Source: Bradyrhizobium cenepequi
Lineage (GTDB): Bacteria > Pseudomonadota > Alphaproteobacteria > Rhizobiales > Xanthobacteraceae
Assembly (NCBI RefSeq): GCF_020329485.1
Contig: NZ_JAGKJI010000040.1
Location: forward strand, 1 to 60,666
Length of the DNA stretch: 60,666 nucleotides
Reading direction: 5' to 3'
Both the position numbers and the translations under genes were made by a program. The stretch's first letter is position 1; each line of letters begins with the position of its first letter. The notes beneath the pieces were generated by a model. It was not told the DNA's origin, did not search any database, and saw nothing but the letters and a program-made list of their open reading frames with translations. Below are positions 32,550 through 41,949 of this stretch, one piece after another.

Positions 32550-34298
32550 TCAATACCCCGCCGCCTCAGCGCCGCGGGTGCGGGGGTCGGGGGCGCCGAG
32601 CAGGCCCTTCGATGTGACCAGGATCGAATTCGCGGAGGAATAGCCGAGCGGCTCGACGAGCTTGTGGCCCTTGGCCCTGAGCTCGGCCAGCACGTCATCG
32701 GGAAATCCCTTCTCGATCCGCACTTCGTCCGGCAGCCATTGATGATGCACGCGCGGGGCTGCGACGGCGGCGGCGATGTTCATTTTGTAATCGATGACAT
32801 CGACGATCACCTGCGTGACCGCGGAGATGATGCGGCTGCCACCGGGCGAGCCTGTCACCAGCACCGGCTTGCCGTCCTTCAGCACGATGGTTGGCGACAT
32901 CGACGATAGCGGCCGTTTTCCGGGGCCGGGCAGGTTGGCCTCGAAGCCGACCAGGCCGAATGCGTTTGAGGCGCCGGGCGCGGCGGTGAAATCGTCCAGC
33001 TCGTTGTTGAGCAGCACGCCGGTGCCCTCGGCGACGAGGCCGACGCCATAGGGGAAGTTCAGCGTATAGGTGTTGCTGACCGCATTTCCGTGCTCGTCGA
33101 CCACGGAGTAATGCGTGGTGTTGGAGCCTTCGCGCTGCGGCGGCTTTGCTGCCGCCTCGGCCCAGGGCGTGGCGCGCGCAAAGTCGATGGTGGCGCGCTG
33201 CCTGGCCGCATAATCCTTGTCGAGGAGGGCGACCGTCGGCGCATTGATGAAGGCGGGATCGCCGAGATAACGCGCGCGATCGGCATAGGCGCGCTTCATC
33301 GCCTCGATCATGACATGGAGCGAAGCGGCAGAGCCTTGCTTCATGTCGGACATCTGGAAACCCTCGAGGATATTCAGGATCTCCAGCAGCACGATGCCAC
33401 CCGAGGACGGCAGCGGCATCGAGATGATGTCATAGCCGCGATAGGTGCCGCGCGCGGGTGTGCGGATCACAGGCTGATAGGATTTCAGATCATTCAGCGC
33501 CATCATGCCGCCGGCGTCGCTGACAGCCTTGACGAGTTTTTCGGCGACCGGCCCTTCGTAGAAGCCGCGCGGCCCCTGCTCGGCGATCGCAGTGAGCGTG
33601 GTCGCGAGATCGCTTTGGATCAGCGTGTCGCCCTCATGCAGCGGCGAGCCATCGGTGCGGGAGAATGTCCTGACCGAGTTCGGCCAGCGCGACAAGCGGC
33701 GATACATGTCGGGCAGCGTGTCCGCAGTGTCGTCTGTGACAGCAAGACCCTCGCGCGCGAGATCGATCGCGGGTTTGATAATCTGCGCCAGCGTGAATTT
33801 CCCGGAACCATATTTCTCCAGCGCCAATGCGAGGCCGGCGACGGTGCCGGGCACGCCGATGCCGAGCGCGGAATTGCGCGACTTATCGGGATCGGGCTTG
33901 CCCTCGGCATTCAGAAAGATGTCGCGGCTGATGGCGCCAGGGGCGGTCTCGCGATAGTCGATCGCGATATCCTCGTTGCGACCAGTGAGGTGGATCACCA
34001 TGAAACCGCCGCCGCCGATATTACCGGCGCGAGGATAGGTCACCGCCATGGCAAAGCCGGTCGCGACTGCCGCATCGACCGCATTTCCGCCCCGGCGCAG
34101 GATCTCGGCGCCGACCCGGGCTGCGAGCTTCTCCTGCGCCGCCACCATGCCATGCTCGGCTGCGATGCCCTGCATGGCGTCGGCGGCCAGCGGCATATAG
34201 AAGCGGCGCTGCTTCTGCGCAGTCGCCGGCACGATCGCAAAGACCACGAGCACGATGGCCGCGACAATCCTGCGCCAATTGTTTGAGGAAGCTGCCAT
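32550..34298 (-). CDS. ggt: Gamma-glutamyltranspeptidase precursor
   Basis: 582 aa, standard precursor length. A signal peptide (RIVAAIVLVVFAIVPATAQ) directs it to the periplasm. The autoprocessing Thr is the first Thr of TTHYS (about residue 394), which becomes the N-terminal nucleophile of the small subunit. Further signatures: GGNAVDAAVATGFAMAV, GNIGGGGFMV, LPSSGG and the oxyanion motif PLSSMSPTIV, with SPGGSRI near the end. It cleaves gamma-glutamyl bonds in glutathione. The ATG at 34298 is chosen because the signal peptide starts there. It is divergent from the MFS gene at 34417. Confidence 0.94.
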   Translation of the reverse strand: MAASSNNWRRIVAAIVLVVFAIVPATAQKQRRFYMPLAADAMQGIAAEHGMVAAQEKLAARVGAEILRRGGNAVDAAVATGFAMAVTYPRAGNIGGGGFMVIHLTGRNEDIAIDYRETAPGAISRDIFLNAEGKPDPDKSRNSALGIGVPGTVAGLALALEKYGSGKFTLAQIIKPAIDLAREGLAVTDDTADTLPDMYRRLSRWPNSVRTFSRTDGSPLHEGDTLIQSDLATTLTAIAEQGPRGFYEGPVAEKLVKAVSDAGGMMALNDLKSYQPVIRTPARGTYRGYDIISMPLPSSGGIVLLEILNILEGFQMSDMKQGSAASLHVMIEAMKRAYADRARYLGDPAFINAPTVALLDKDYAARQRATIDFARATPWAEAAAKPPQREGSNTTHYSVVDEHGNAVSNTYTLNFPYGVGLVAEGTGVLLNNELDDFTAAPGASNAFGLVGFEANLPGPGKRPLSSMSPTIVLKDGKPVLVTGSPGGSRIISAVTQVIVDVIDYKMNIAAAVAAPRVHHQWLPDEVRIEKGFPDDVLAELRAKGHKLVEPLGYSSANSILVTSKGLLGAPDPRTRGAEAAGY

Positions 34299-34416
34299 CA
34301 ATATTTCGCCGCTGTTGGAGCCCAAGCAGGAACGCTCGCGCAAGCACTGCATGCTATATGGATTTGAGGCCGGCAGGCAAAGCGCCTGTTCGCGATCGGG
34401 GCAGGACGATTTTCGC

Positions 34417-35802
34417 ATGGACATGGCGATCAGCGAGACGGGCGGCGCAGAGCGGCCGAAGGAATATCCGAGCCGTGGCGCCGTTATCAGCTGGATTTTT
34501 TTCGATTGGGCCGCGCAGCCCTATTTCACGCTGATCACGACCTTCGTCTTCGCGCCCTATTTTGCCGGCTTCATTGCGCCCGATCCGGCGAGCGGTCAGG
34601 CGATGTGGGGCTTTGCCACCGCTGCCGCGGGGCTTGCGATCGCGCTGCTGTCGCCGGTGCTCGGCGCCATCGCTGATGCCAGCGGCCGGCGCAAGCCGTG
34701 GATCGCGTGCTTCGGCGCGCTGCTCGTGCTCGGTTCCTCGCTGATGTGGCTCGGCCGGCCCGGCGATGCCAGCATCATTCCGCCGCTGTTGTTCGCCTAT
34801 GCGCTCGCCTCTGTCGGCGCGGAGTTCGCCACCGTCTTCAACAATGCGATGATGCCGACATTGGTGCCGGCGAACAGGATCGGGCGGCTCTCGGGAACGG
34901 GCTGGGCCACCGGCTATGTCGGCGGCGTGCTCAGCCTATTCCTGGTGCTCGGCTTCCTCGCGGCGAGCCCGGAGACCGGCCGCACGCTGTTCGGCTTCAA
35001 GCCGCTGTTCGGGCTTGATCCCGCCGCGCACGCTGGCGACCGCATCACCGGGCCGTTGACCGGCCTCTGGTTCATGCTGTTTGTGACGCCGCTGTTCCTG
35101 TTCACGCCGGACTATCCGGCGAAGCGGCCGGTGCGGCAGGCGCTGCGCGAGGGTTTGCGCGAATTGAAGCAAACGATCGGCGAACTGCCGCAGCGGAAAT
35201 CGGTCGCGACGTTCCTGCTCGCCAACATGATCTATGCTGACGGGCTGGTGTCGCTGTTCGCATTCGGCGGCATCTATGCCGCCGGCACGTTCGGCTGGCG
35301 CACGATCCAGATCGGCACGTTCGGCATCATCCTCGCGATTGCCGGCGTGTTTGGCGCCTGGCTAGGCGGCAAGCTCGATGATCTCTTTGGACCGAAGCGC
35401 GTGATCGCAGGCAGCTTGATCATCCTCTTGTTCTCGATCGCCGCGATTCTGCTGGTCGACAAGGATTCGATCCTGTTCGTGCAGGTCGCGCCGCCGGAGC
35501 CGGGCGGTCCGCTGTTCGCCGGTGCGGCCGAGCGCGCCTATCTCGTGCTCGGCTGCCTGATCGGCGCCGCCGGCGGGCCGCTGCAGGCGGCCTCGCGCAC
35601 GCTTTTGATCCACCTCGCGCCGAAGGACCGCATCGCGCAGTATTTCGGACTGTTCGCGCTGACCGGCAAAGTGACGTCCTTCATCGGCCCGCTCCTGATC
35701 GGCGTGATCACCGCGACGACTGCGAGCCAGAAGGCCGGCATGGCGGTGCTGGTCCTGTTCTTCCTCGCCGGGCTCGCGCTGTTGATGCGGGTGCGGGATT
35801 AA
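34417..35802 (+). CDS. UMF1-type (Atg22-like) MFS transporter
   Basis: 461 aa with about twelve membrane helices. The opening WIFFDWAAQPYFTLITTFVF and GTGWATGYVGGVLSL are characteristic of the UMF1 / Vps22-Atg22 family, which includes a Bdellovibrio exporter and yeast vacuolar amino-acid exporters. A role in amino-acid or peptide export would fit the divergent ggt gene, but this is inference. The ATG at 34417 (MDMAISETGG) follows AGGAC; a longer in-frame extension overlaps ggt and is rejected. Confidence 0.88.
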   Translation: MDMAISETGGAERPKEYPSRGAVISWIFFDWAAQPYFTLITTFVFAPYFAGFIAPDPASGQAMWGFATAAAGLAIALLSPVLGAIADASGRRKPWIACFGALLVLGSSLMWLGRPGDASIIPPLLFAYALASVGAEFATVFNNAMMPTLVPANRIGRLSGTGWATGYVGGVLSLFLVLGFLAASPETGRTLFGFKPLFGLDPAAHAGDRITGPLTGLWFMLFVTPLFLFTPDYPAKRPVRQALREGLRELKQTIGELPQRKSVATFLLANMIYADGLVSLFAFGGIYAAGTFGWRTIQIGTFGIILAIAGVFGAWLGGKLDDLFGPKRVIAGSLIILLFSIAAILLVDKDSILFVQVAPPEPGGPLFAGAAERAYLVLGCLIGAAGGPLQAASRTLLIHLAPKDRIAQYFGLFALTGKVTSFIGPLLIGVITATTASQKAGMAVLVLFFLAGLALLMRVRD

Positions 35803-35811
35803 ATCTCGGCG

Positions 35812-37404
35812 TCAATGCCGGAAATGCCGCACGCCCGTGAACACCATGGCGATGCCGTGCTCGTCGGCGGCCTTGATCACTTCGTCGTCGCGCACGGAGC
35901 CGCCGGGCTGGATCACCGCGGTGGCACCAGCCTCGATGCAGGCGAGCATGCCGTCGGCGAACGGAAAGAACGCGTCCGAGGCGACGACCGAGCCCTTGGT
36001 CAGCGGCTCCGCGAGCTTCAATTCGGCGGCAGCGTCCTGCGCCTTGCGCGCGGCGATGCCGGCGGAATCGACCCGGCTCATCTGGCCCGCACCGATGCCG
36101 ACGGTCGCGAGGTCCTTGGCGTAGATGATGGTGTTCGACTTCACGTGCTTTGCCACCCGGAAAGCGAACTTGAGATCGCGCAGTTCGGCGTCCGACGGCG
36201 CGCGCTGGGTCACGACCTTCAGCGCCATGTCGTCGACCACGGCATTGTCGCGGCTCTGCACGAGCAGCCCGCCGGCGACGGTCTTGGCGGTGAGGCCGAC
36301 CGCGCGCGGATCGGGCAGGCCGGCGGCGAGCAGGAGGCGGAGATTCTTCTTCGCCGCCACGATCTTGATCGCTTCATCGGTCGCGTCGGGCGCGATGATG
36401 ACTTCGGTGAAGATCTCGGTGATCGCGCGCGCCGCATCCGCATCGAGCGTGCGGTTGACCGCGACGATGCCGCCAAAGGCGGATGTCGAATCGCAGGCCA
36501 GCGCCTTGCGATAGGCGCTGATGAGATCGGCGCCCTCGGCGACACCGCAGGGATTGGCGTGCTTGACGATCACGCAGGCGGCGGTGCGACCCGCATCGAA
36601 CTCGCCGATGCATTCATAGGCCGCGTCGGTGTCGTTGATGTTGTTGTAGGACAATTCCTTGCCCTGCACCTGCCGCGCGGTGGCGACGCCAGGACGCTTC
36701 TCCGGCGTCGCGTAGAACGCCGCGCTCTGGTGCGGGTTCTCGCCGTAGCGCAGCTTCTGGATCAGCTTGCCGCCGAAGGCGCGAAAATCCGGCGCGTCGG
36801 TCTTGAGCTCCTTCGCGAACCAGTTCGAGATCGCCGCGTCATAGGCCGCGGTGCGCGCATAGGCCTTCGCGGCGAGGCGGCGGCGAAGTGTGAGCGTGGT
36901 CGCGCCCTTGTTGGCCGCAAGCTCGTCGAGCACCGCCTGATAATCCTGCGCTTCGACGACAACGGCGACGTCGTCGTGATTCTTCGCGGCAGCGCGGATC
37001 ATCGCGGGGCCGCCGATGTCGATGTTCTCGATGCACTCCTCGAAGCCTGCGTCCTTCTCGACGGTGGCCTCGAACGGATAGAGATTGACAACGAGCAGAT
37101 CGATCGGCGCGATGCCGTGGGCCTGCATCGCCGCCGCATGCTCCTTGTTGTCGCGGATCGCGAGCAGGCCGCCATGCACCTTGGGGTGCAAGGTCTTGAC
37201 CCGTCCGTCCATCATTTCAGGGAAGCCGGTGAGGTCGGAAACGTCCTTCACCTTGAGGCCGGCGCCGGCAATCGCTTTCGCGGTGCCGCCGGTGGAGACG
37301 AGCTCGACGCCGTGGACAGCGAGCGCGCGGGCGAACTCGATCAGGCCGGTCTTGTCGGAAACGGAAAGGAGGGCGCGGGTGATGCGGCGGGTCGTGTCAG
37401 TCAT
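35812..37404 (-). CDS. purH: Bifunctional AICAR transformylase / IMP cyclohydrolase
   Basis: 530 aa, full length, catalysing the last two steps of IMP synthesis. The N-terminal MGS-like cyclohydrolase domain has LLSVSDKTGLIEFARAL, VSTGGTAK, MMDGRVKTLHPKVHGG and ENIDIGGPAMIRAAAKN. The transformylase domain has LRYGENPHQ, VIVKHANPCGVA, TSAFGGI, the GAGQMSRVDSA loop and ASDAFFPF. GAGG nine bases before the ATG at 37404 decides against a TTG two codons earlier. It is the last gene of the rsmB–heparinase–purH unit. Confidence 0.97.
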   Translation of the reverse strand: MTDTTRRITRALLSVSDKTGLIEFARALAVHGVELVSTGGTAKAIAGAGLKVKDVSDLTGFPEMMDGRVKTLHPKVHGGLLAIRDNKEHAAAMQAHGIAPIDLLVVNLYPFEATVEKDAGFEECIENIDIGGPAMIRAAAKNHDDVAVVVEAQDYQAVLDELAANKGATTLTLRRRLAAKAYARTAAYDAAISNWFAKELKTDAPDFRAFGGKLIQKLRYGENPHQSAAFYATPEKRPGVATARQVQGKELSYNNINDTDAAYECIGEFDAGRTAACVIVKHANPCGVAEGADLISAYRKALACDSTSAFGGIVAVNRTLDADAARAITEIFTEVIIAPDATDEAIKIVAAKKNLRLLLAAGLPDPRAVGLTAKTVAGGLLVQSRDNAVVDDMALKVVTQRAPSDAELRDLKFAFRVAKHVKSNTIIYAKDLATVGIGAGQMSRVDSAGIAARKAQDAAAELKLAEPLTKGSVVASDAFFPFADGMLACIEAGATAVIQPGGSVRDDEVIKAADEHGIAMVFTGVRHFRH

Positions 37405-37568
37405 GGGCAAGATCCTCTGTTAGGGAGTACCTATGCCCAGGCGCGCGGCAGATATATCCCGCGCTTCCCGATGGTGCTCCATCCAAGGTCGCCAGTCGCG
37501 CGAGCGAGTGCTCGTTAGCAGCTTTCGACGATCTTCACAACGGCCCCATAGGCCTGGACGGTGCGCGT

Positions 37569-39323
37569 CTACAACGGCAGTTCCGGCTCGCGACGGGCGT
37601 TGCGGCGGGCATTGGTCTGGGCTGCCGAGGTGCTCGAGCGGACGAAGCTCCAGCGGATGGTAGAGACCTGCTTTGCATCCTGCCGGACCACGATCTGGGA
37701 GGTGCGGCGCGGGCCGTCATTGCCGGCGAGGAACACGCTGTCCTCGAGATCGACCTTGTCGTCGAGCGCCTCGAAGGTCCAGACATCGCGGTTCGGCAAC
37801 ACCAGCATCACGCCGCGGGCATCGGAAAGCCGGCTCGCCTTCACCGACGGGTGCAGGTGAAACCGCAAGGCGTATTCGGTGTCATGGCCTCTGATGCGGC
37901 CGTCTGATGGCGGCGACAGTGTGTCCTCGCCGTCGAGTCTGGAGCCGTCATGGGCCGCCATCAGCACACGCTGGTGGATGACGCCAAAGCGCGAGAGATA
38001 GCCGTCATGCGAGGTGGTCAGGACATCGCCATCGCTGGCCGCCTCGCGATAGCTCTCGACATTGTTGGGACCGCTAGTGATCGGCGCGCCCTTGAGCAGG
38101 CGCTTCATCGCCGACATCTCGATGAACTGGCACGATGAGGTGTCGTGATAGGTCAGTGTCGAATGCGCCGCGGTCGAGCGCGCGAACGGCCGCCAATTGT
38201 CGCGCCCGGTGGCCGGCATGCCGCAATTGACGACGATCCGGTGCGGTCCGGACGACAGCTCGAACGAGAGACATCCGGCATGGGCATCCTGGCTGACGCT
38301 CGGCGGCGGCGGCTGGCCGGTGTCGATGATGACGGTCATGTTGCCGGCATCGAGCCGCTGATAGCCGGTGTGCGGCATGCTCGCCATCGGCGCGCCATGG
38401 GCGTCGTCATAGGCCAAGAGCGTCGCGACGAGGTCGGATGGCGCGGAGCTCATGCCGTTGAACAGCGCGAAGCTGCCGTCGCCATGGCGGAAGAAGCGCA
38501 GCATCGGCATCATGCGGTCGATGGCGTTGAGCAGTGCCGGCGGCGGGGCGATGTTTCGGGCGGCAAAGGTCTGGCGCAGCGGCAGCATATCGCTGAGCAG
38601 TTCCACCAGCGCGCCGGGATTGCGCGAGATATGCCCGCCATCGGGCAGGATCTGCCGCTGCAATTCGTCCGACAGCCGCCGCGTCGCCGAACGGATGTAG
38701 CCGGCCTGGTTGGCAAGGCAGAGCGAGGCGTAGCACAGCGCGATCAGCACCTGCAGCCGCGGCACGCCGTCGGCGACATCGAACATGCCATAACGTAAAT
38801 AGCGGATCTCGCGCCCCAGCCCGCGCAGATATTTCCGGTAGAATTTCCCGTCGGTATCGCTGAGCACCAGAGGCGCCTGCGACAACAGCGAGATGACGCG
38901 GCGCGCCCGCACGTCGGCGCGGCGCTCCAGCGGTCGCCTCCGGGACGCGTTCGACATCCAGTCGTCGATCAGGGACCGCGCGTTGGCCCGGGTCAGCGCG
39001 GTATCGGCGACGCGCAGATGGCGCAGCCAGCCGAAGCCGAGCAGGGCCGCCTCCCAATCCTCGGACGGCGGTTCGAGATCGAAGATCGAACGGCCGTGGC
39101 AGGTCACGATCTTGCCCGCGAACACGAAGCGGCCGGCATAGATTTCCGCGGCGCGGGTGGCGTCCGCCGTGCGCAGGTCATGCGGGGCGATGATCAGGCG
39201 GTCGGTGCGGCCGGGCCACAATCGCGACAGCGCGACGGTTCCCCCGCTGGCGCGCGCCACCACGCTGCGCGCGAAGCGGCCGGCAATCAGTGTCGAGATA
39301 CGTCTGCGTTGAGCGACGGACAC
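37569..39323 (-). CDS. Heparinase II/III-like protein
   Basis: 584 aa. The N-terminal two-thirds is alpha-helical (toroid type) with ILPDGGHISRNPGALVELL, and the C-terminal part is the beta-sandwich Hepar_II_III domain (GYQRLDAGNMTVIIDTG, STAAHSTLTYHDTSS, LRFHLHPSV). Members are polysaccharide lyases, but the substrate in rhizobia is unknown and no signal peptide is evident. The GTG at 39323 (MSVAQRRRIS) is chosen as the likely start; the 39392 ATG is possible. It lies between rsmB and purH, a conserved alphaproteobacterial order, as I recall. Confidence 0.85.
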   Translation of the reverse strand: MSVAQRRRISTLIAGRFARSVVARASGGTVALSRLWPGRTDRLIIAPHDLRTADATRAAEIYAGRFVFAGKIVTCHGRSIFDLEPPSEDWEAALLGFGWLRHLRVADTALTRANARSLIDDWMSNASRRRPLERRADVRARRVISLLSQAPLVLSDTDGKFYRKYLRGLGREIRYLRYGMFDVADGVPRLQVLIALCYASLCLANQAGYIRSATRRLSDELQRQILPDGGHISRNPGALVELLSDMLPLRQTFAARNIAPPPALLNAIDRMMPMLRFFRHGDGSFALFNGMSSAPSDLVATLLAYDDAHGAPMASMPHTGYQRLDAGNMTVIIDTGQPPPPSVSQDAHAGCLSFELSSGPHRIVVNCGMPATGRDNWRPFARSTAAHSTLTYHDTSSCQFIEMSAMKRLLKGAPITSGPNNVESYREAASDGDVLTTSHDGYLSRFGVIHQRVLMAAHDGSRLDGEDTLSPPSDGRIRGHDTEYALRFHLHPSVKASRLSDARGVMLVLPNRDVWTFEALDDKVDLEDSVFLAGNDGPRRTSQIVVRQDAKQVSTIRWSFVRSSTSAAQTNARRNARREPELPL

Positions 39324-39437
39324 ACCTAACCTATGAGGGGAAGAGGGAGTCTGGCGAATCCTTTTAATCCGGAAACGCCGCCAAGACACCATCTTGAAAC
39401 GGCGCGAATCAGGAATGGGAATGAAAATCCAATGAAA

Positions 39438-40784
39438 TCAGGATTTAACCAGCCGCGCGGCGTAAAATCCGTCCAGTCCGCCAAGCCTGGCATCGGTATG
39501 GGGCAGATGGCAGGGCAGCGTGCGCAAGTCGCCCTCGGCGGTCAGGAGCTCGGAGAGGCCCGTGACCTCGCTTGGGGCGATCGGCTCGCGGCGCAGGCCT
39601 GATTCGCTGCCGAGGAGTGCCGCGACGGGTTGTTCGCCCTCCTCCGGTTCCAGCGAACAGGTGCAGTAGACCAGCGTTCCGCCTGACTTGAGCAGCGTGA
39701 CCGCCTTTTGCAGCAGCCGCTTCTGCAGGGCGGCCAGCGTTGCGATCTCGGCCTCCTGCCGCAGCCAGGCCACATCCGGATGGCGGCGGATGGTGCCGGT
39801 CGAGGTGCAGGGAGCGTCGAGCAGGACACAGTCGAAACCGCCGCCGTCGCCCGGCCACTCGACGGCATCGGCAACAATGCACTCGGCTTCGAGCCCGAGC
39901 CGCGCAAGGTTGTCGCGCAGCCGTGCCATGCGCGCCGGTGAGCGATCGATGGCGGTCACCTGCGCGCCGGCATAGGCGAGTTGTGCCGTCTTTCCGCCGG
40001 GCGCGGCGCAGAGATCGGCGATGCGCTTGCCTTTGATGTCGCCAAACAGCCGCGCCGGTAAGGCCGCGGCGGCGTCCTGCACCCACCATTGCCCTTCGGG
40101 AAAGCCGGGCAGCATCGTCACCGAGCCATGCAACAATGTGCGCACGGTTCCCGTCGGCAGCATCTCGCCGTGCAGCCGGCTCGCCCATTGCGCGGGATCG
40201 GATTTCACGGTGAGGTCGAGCGAGGGCTCGTTAGCGATGGCAAGCGCCATTTCGCGCGCGGTGGCTTCGCCGTAATAAGCGGTCCAGCGTGCAAGCAGCC
40301 AATGCGGAATATCCAGCGTCTGTGTCTTGACCTCTTCGACCAGCGCATGGCCCTCGCGCGCGCAACGGCGCAGCACGGCATTGACGAGTCCCGCATATTT
40401 GGCGGCGCGCCGGTCCGACTGCACGAGCCGTACCGACAGATCGACCGCGGCATGATCAGGCACGTCCATCCAGAGGATCTGCGCGGCGCCGATCAGCAGT
40501 GCGCTCTGCGCGCGCGGCGCGTCGGTCGGGATGCCGCGGTCGAGCAGGCGCGACAACAGATGGCCGAGGGTTCCGAGCCGCCGCAGGATCGTCGACACCA
40601 ATCGACGCATCAGTGCCCGATCGCGATCGGCAAGCGTCTTCAGGCCGGGATGAGCACCGGTGCCATCGAGCTGGTCATCGAGCGTGCGATGCTTGTGCAG
40701 GACACCGTCCAGAATGTCGGCTGCGATGCGTCGCGCCGCGAGGCCGGGCACTTCGATCGACGCTGCAAATCTTGAAGGGGGCAT
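39438..40784 (-). CDS. rsmB: 16S rRNA (cytosine-5) methyltransferase RsmB
   Basis: 448 aa. The N-terminal NusB-like RNA-binding domain (residues 10–145) precedes a Rossmann-type SAM domain: SAM loop DLCAAPGGKTAQLAYAGA, the motif IV Cys in LLDAPCTSTG, and the catalytic Cys in YCTCSLEPEE. It methylates a cytosine of small-subunit rRNA (m5C967 in E. coli). It leads the minus-strand unit with the heparinase-like and purH genes. The ATG at 40784 lacks a strong ribosome-binding site. Confidence 0.94.
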   Translation of the reverse strand: MPPSRFAASIEVPGLAARRIAADILDGVLHKHRTLDDQLDGTGAHPGLKTLADRDRALMRRLVSTILRRLGTLGHLLSRLLDRGIPTDAPRAQSALLIGAAQILWMDVPDHAAVDLSVRLVQSDRRAAKYAGLVNAVLRRCAREGHALVEEVKTQTLDIPHWLLARWTAYYGEATAREMALAIANEPSLDLTVKSDPAQWASRLHGEMLPTGTVRTLLHGSVTMLPGFPEGQWWVQDAAAALPARLFGDIKGKRIADLCAAPGGKTAQLAYAGAQVTAIDRSPARMARLRDNLARLGLEAECIVADAVEWPGDGGGFDCVLLDAPCTSTGTIRRHPDVAWLRQEAEIATLAALQKRLLQKAVTLLKSGGTLVYCTCSLEPEEGEQPVAALLGSESGLRREPIAPSEVTGLSELLTAEGDLRTLPCHLPHTDARLGGLDGFYAARLVKS

Positions 40785-40970
40785 GGAGCGGGAATATCTC
40801 AGTCGTGGAAAGCGGATAAGCGCCTCGGCTCATGCCATCGTGCGGGAGATAAAACAGCTGTGGCATGCGAATATGCCAAATGTAAGAATCGGTCTTCCAA
40901 TTTCATGATCGTGATGCCAAAGGTTTTTCGGATATCCGCGATATAAAATTTGTTGCAGGAAAATCGTATC

Positions 40971-41168
40971 ATGACCGACCATGCGCCACCGCCGGAGCGC
41001 AAGCCGCTGACGCCAGCCGCGCAGCGCGCGCTTACTGAGGCCGAAGCGCGACGGAAGGCCGCGGCGGCAAGCGCCCAGCCCATGCAGAAGGAGGTTCAGG
41101 GACCGAAGGGACCGGAACCGACGCGCTATGGCGACTGGGAGAGCAAAGGCATCGCGTCGGACTTTTGA
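40971..41168 (+). CDS. DUF1674 family protein (SdhAF4-like)
   Basis: 65 aa. It is charged and low-complexity at the N-terminus and ends in the strongly conserved GPKGPEPTRYGDWESKGIAS followed by DF, the hallmark of DUF1674. The mitochondrial relative SDHAF4/Sdh8 is an assembly factor for the flavoprotein subunit of succinate dehydrogenase; a similar bacterial role is inference. AGGA precedes the ATG at 40971. Confidence 0.9.
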   Translation: MTDHAPPPERKPLTPAAQRALTEAEARRKAAAASAQPMQKEVQGPKGPEPTRYGDWESKGIASDF

Positions 41169-41213
41169 CGCGCCAGGTATTCTTTTGTCGCGTCACTCGA
41201 CGCGACTTCGTTC

Positions 41214-41287
41214 GGGCATGATCTCCGCGCAAACGCTTTGCGTTTGTCGCGAGGGAAAACCGGATTCCACTTTTCCGGATCATGCTC
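41214..41287. repeat. Palindromic repeat, family C (copy 3)
   Basis: GGGCATGATCTCCGCGCAAA at the left, TTCCACTTTTCCGGATCATG plus CTC at the right, with an inner AAACGC/GCGTTT hairpin. It lies just before the thermonuclease-like gene. Confidence 0.8.
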
Positions 41288-41299
41288 TAGCGTGGGACA

Positions 41300-41896
41300 A
41301 TGCCTCCCCGCGAGCGAATCAATCCATATAGGCAATCGTTTCGTCGCACTCCATTTGGTCGCCGGTTTTCGGCTGCCTTGCCATGGGTGTTCGTGATCGG
41401 CATTGCGTTCGGCACGATGCTGCCGATCCGGCAATGGGTGCCTTGGCAGCTCCCGCATTGGGGAAGTAGCCGCGTGCAGGATGCCGACGTGATCTGGCAG
41501 CGCGCCGGCACTTCCGACATCCGCCGCACCGTCGACGTCATCAGGACGATCGATGGCGACACATTCGAGGCCCGCGTGCATCTGGAGCAGGGACGCGATC
41601 TCATGACCCACGTCCGCTTGCGTGGCATCGATGCGCCGGAGTTGAAGGCGTCATGCCGGGAAGAGTTCGAAAGGGCCGAGGCCGCGACCGACGCCTTGCG
41701 CAGCCTGCTTAGCCAGGGCGGTGTTGTGATCTACAATGTCGGTCCCGACAAATATCAGGGTCGCGTCGTCGCAGACGTCGCGACCAGGCGCACCGAAAAT
41801 GTGTCGGCGGCGCTGCTCGCGGCAGGTCATGTGCGCAGCTACAATGGCGGCCACCGCTTCGGCTGGTGCGCAAGGAATCGCCGCTTCTGGGAATGA
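41300..41896 (+). CDS. Membrane-anchored thermonuclease (SNase)-like protein
   Basis: 198 aa. One hydrophobic N-terminal helix (ALPWVFVIGIAFGTMLPI) acts as anchor or uncleaved signal. A staphylococcal nuclease-like OB domain follows: VIRTIDGDTFEARV (metal Asp), HVRLRGIDAPELKASC (Arg and Asp of the active site) and GRVVADVATRRTENVSAALLAAGHVR. The active-site Arg-Asp-Glu arrangement appears mostly present, though the second catalytic Arg is less clear. A role in extracytoplasmic nucleic-acid degradation is likely but untested. Confidence 0.85.
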   Translation: MPPRERINPYRQSFRRTPFGRRFSAALPWVFVIGIAFGTMLPIRQWVPWQLPHWGSSRVQDADVIWQRAGTSDIRRTVDVIRTIDGDTFEARVHLEQGRDLMTHVRLRGIDAPELKASCREEFERAEAATDALRSLLSQGGVVIYNVGPDKYQGRVVADVATRRTENVSAALLAAGHVRSYNGGHRFGWCARNRRFWE

Positions 41897-41949
41897 AGGC
41901 AGCCGCGCGCAACGGCGCGACTTTTGTTGATCCGCCTGCTTCGATCAGC

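Noticed and set aside
35815..37518. 567-codon plus-strand frame opposite purH
   Set aside because: PurH is complete and highly conserved on the minus strand; the opposite frame shows no domain.
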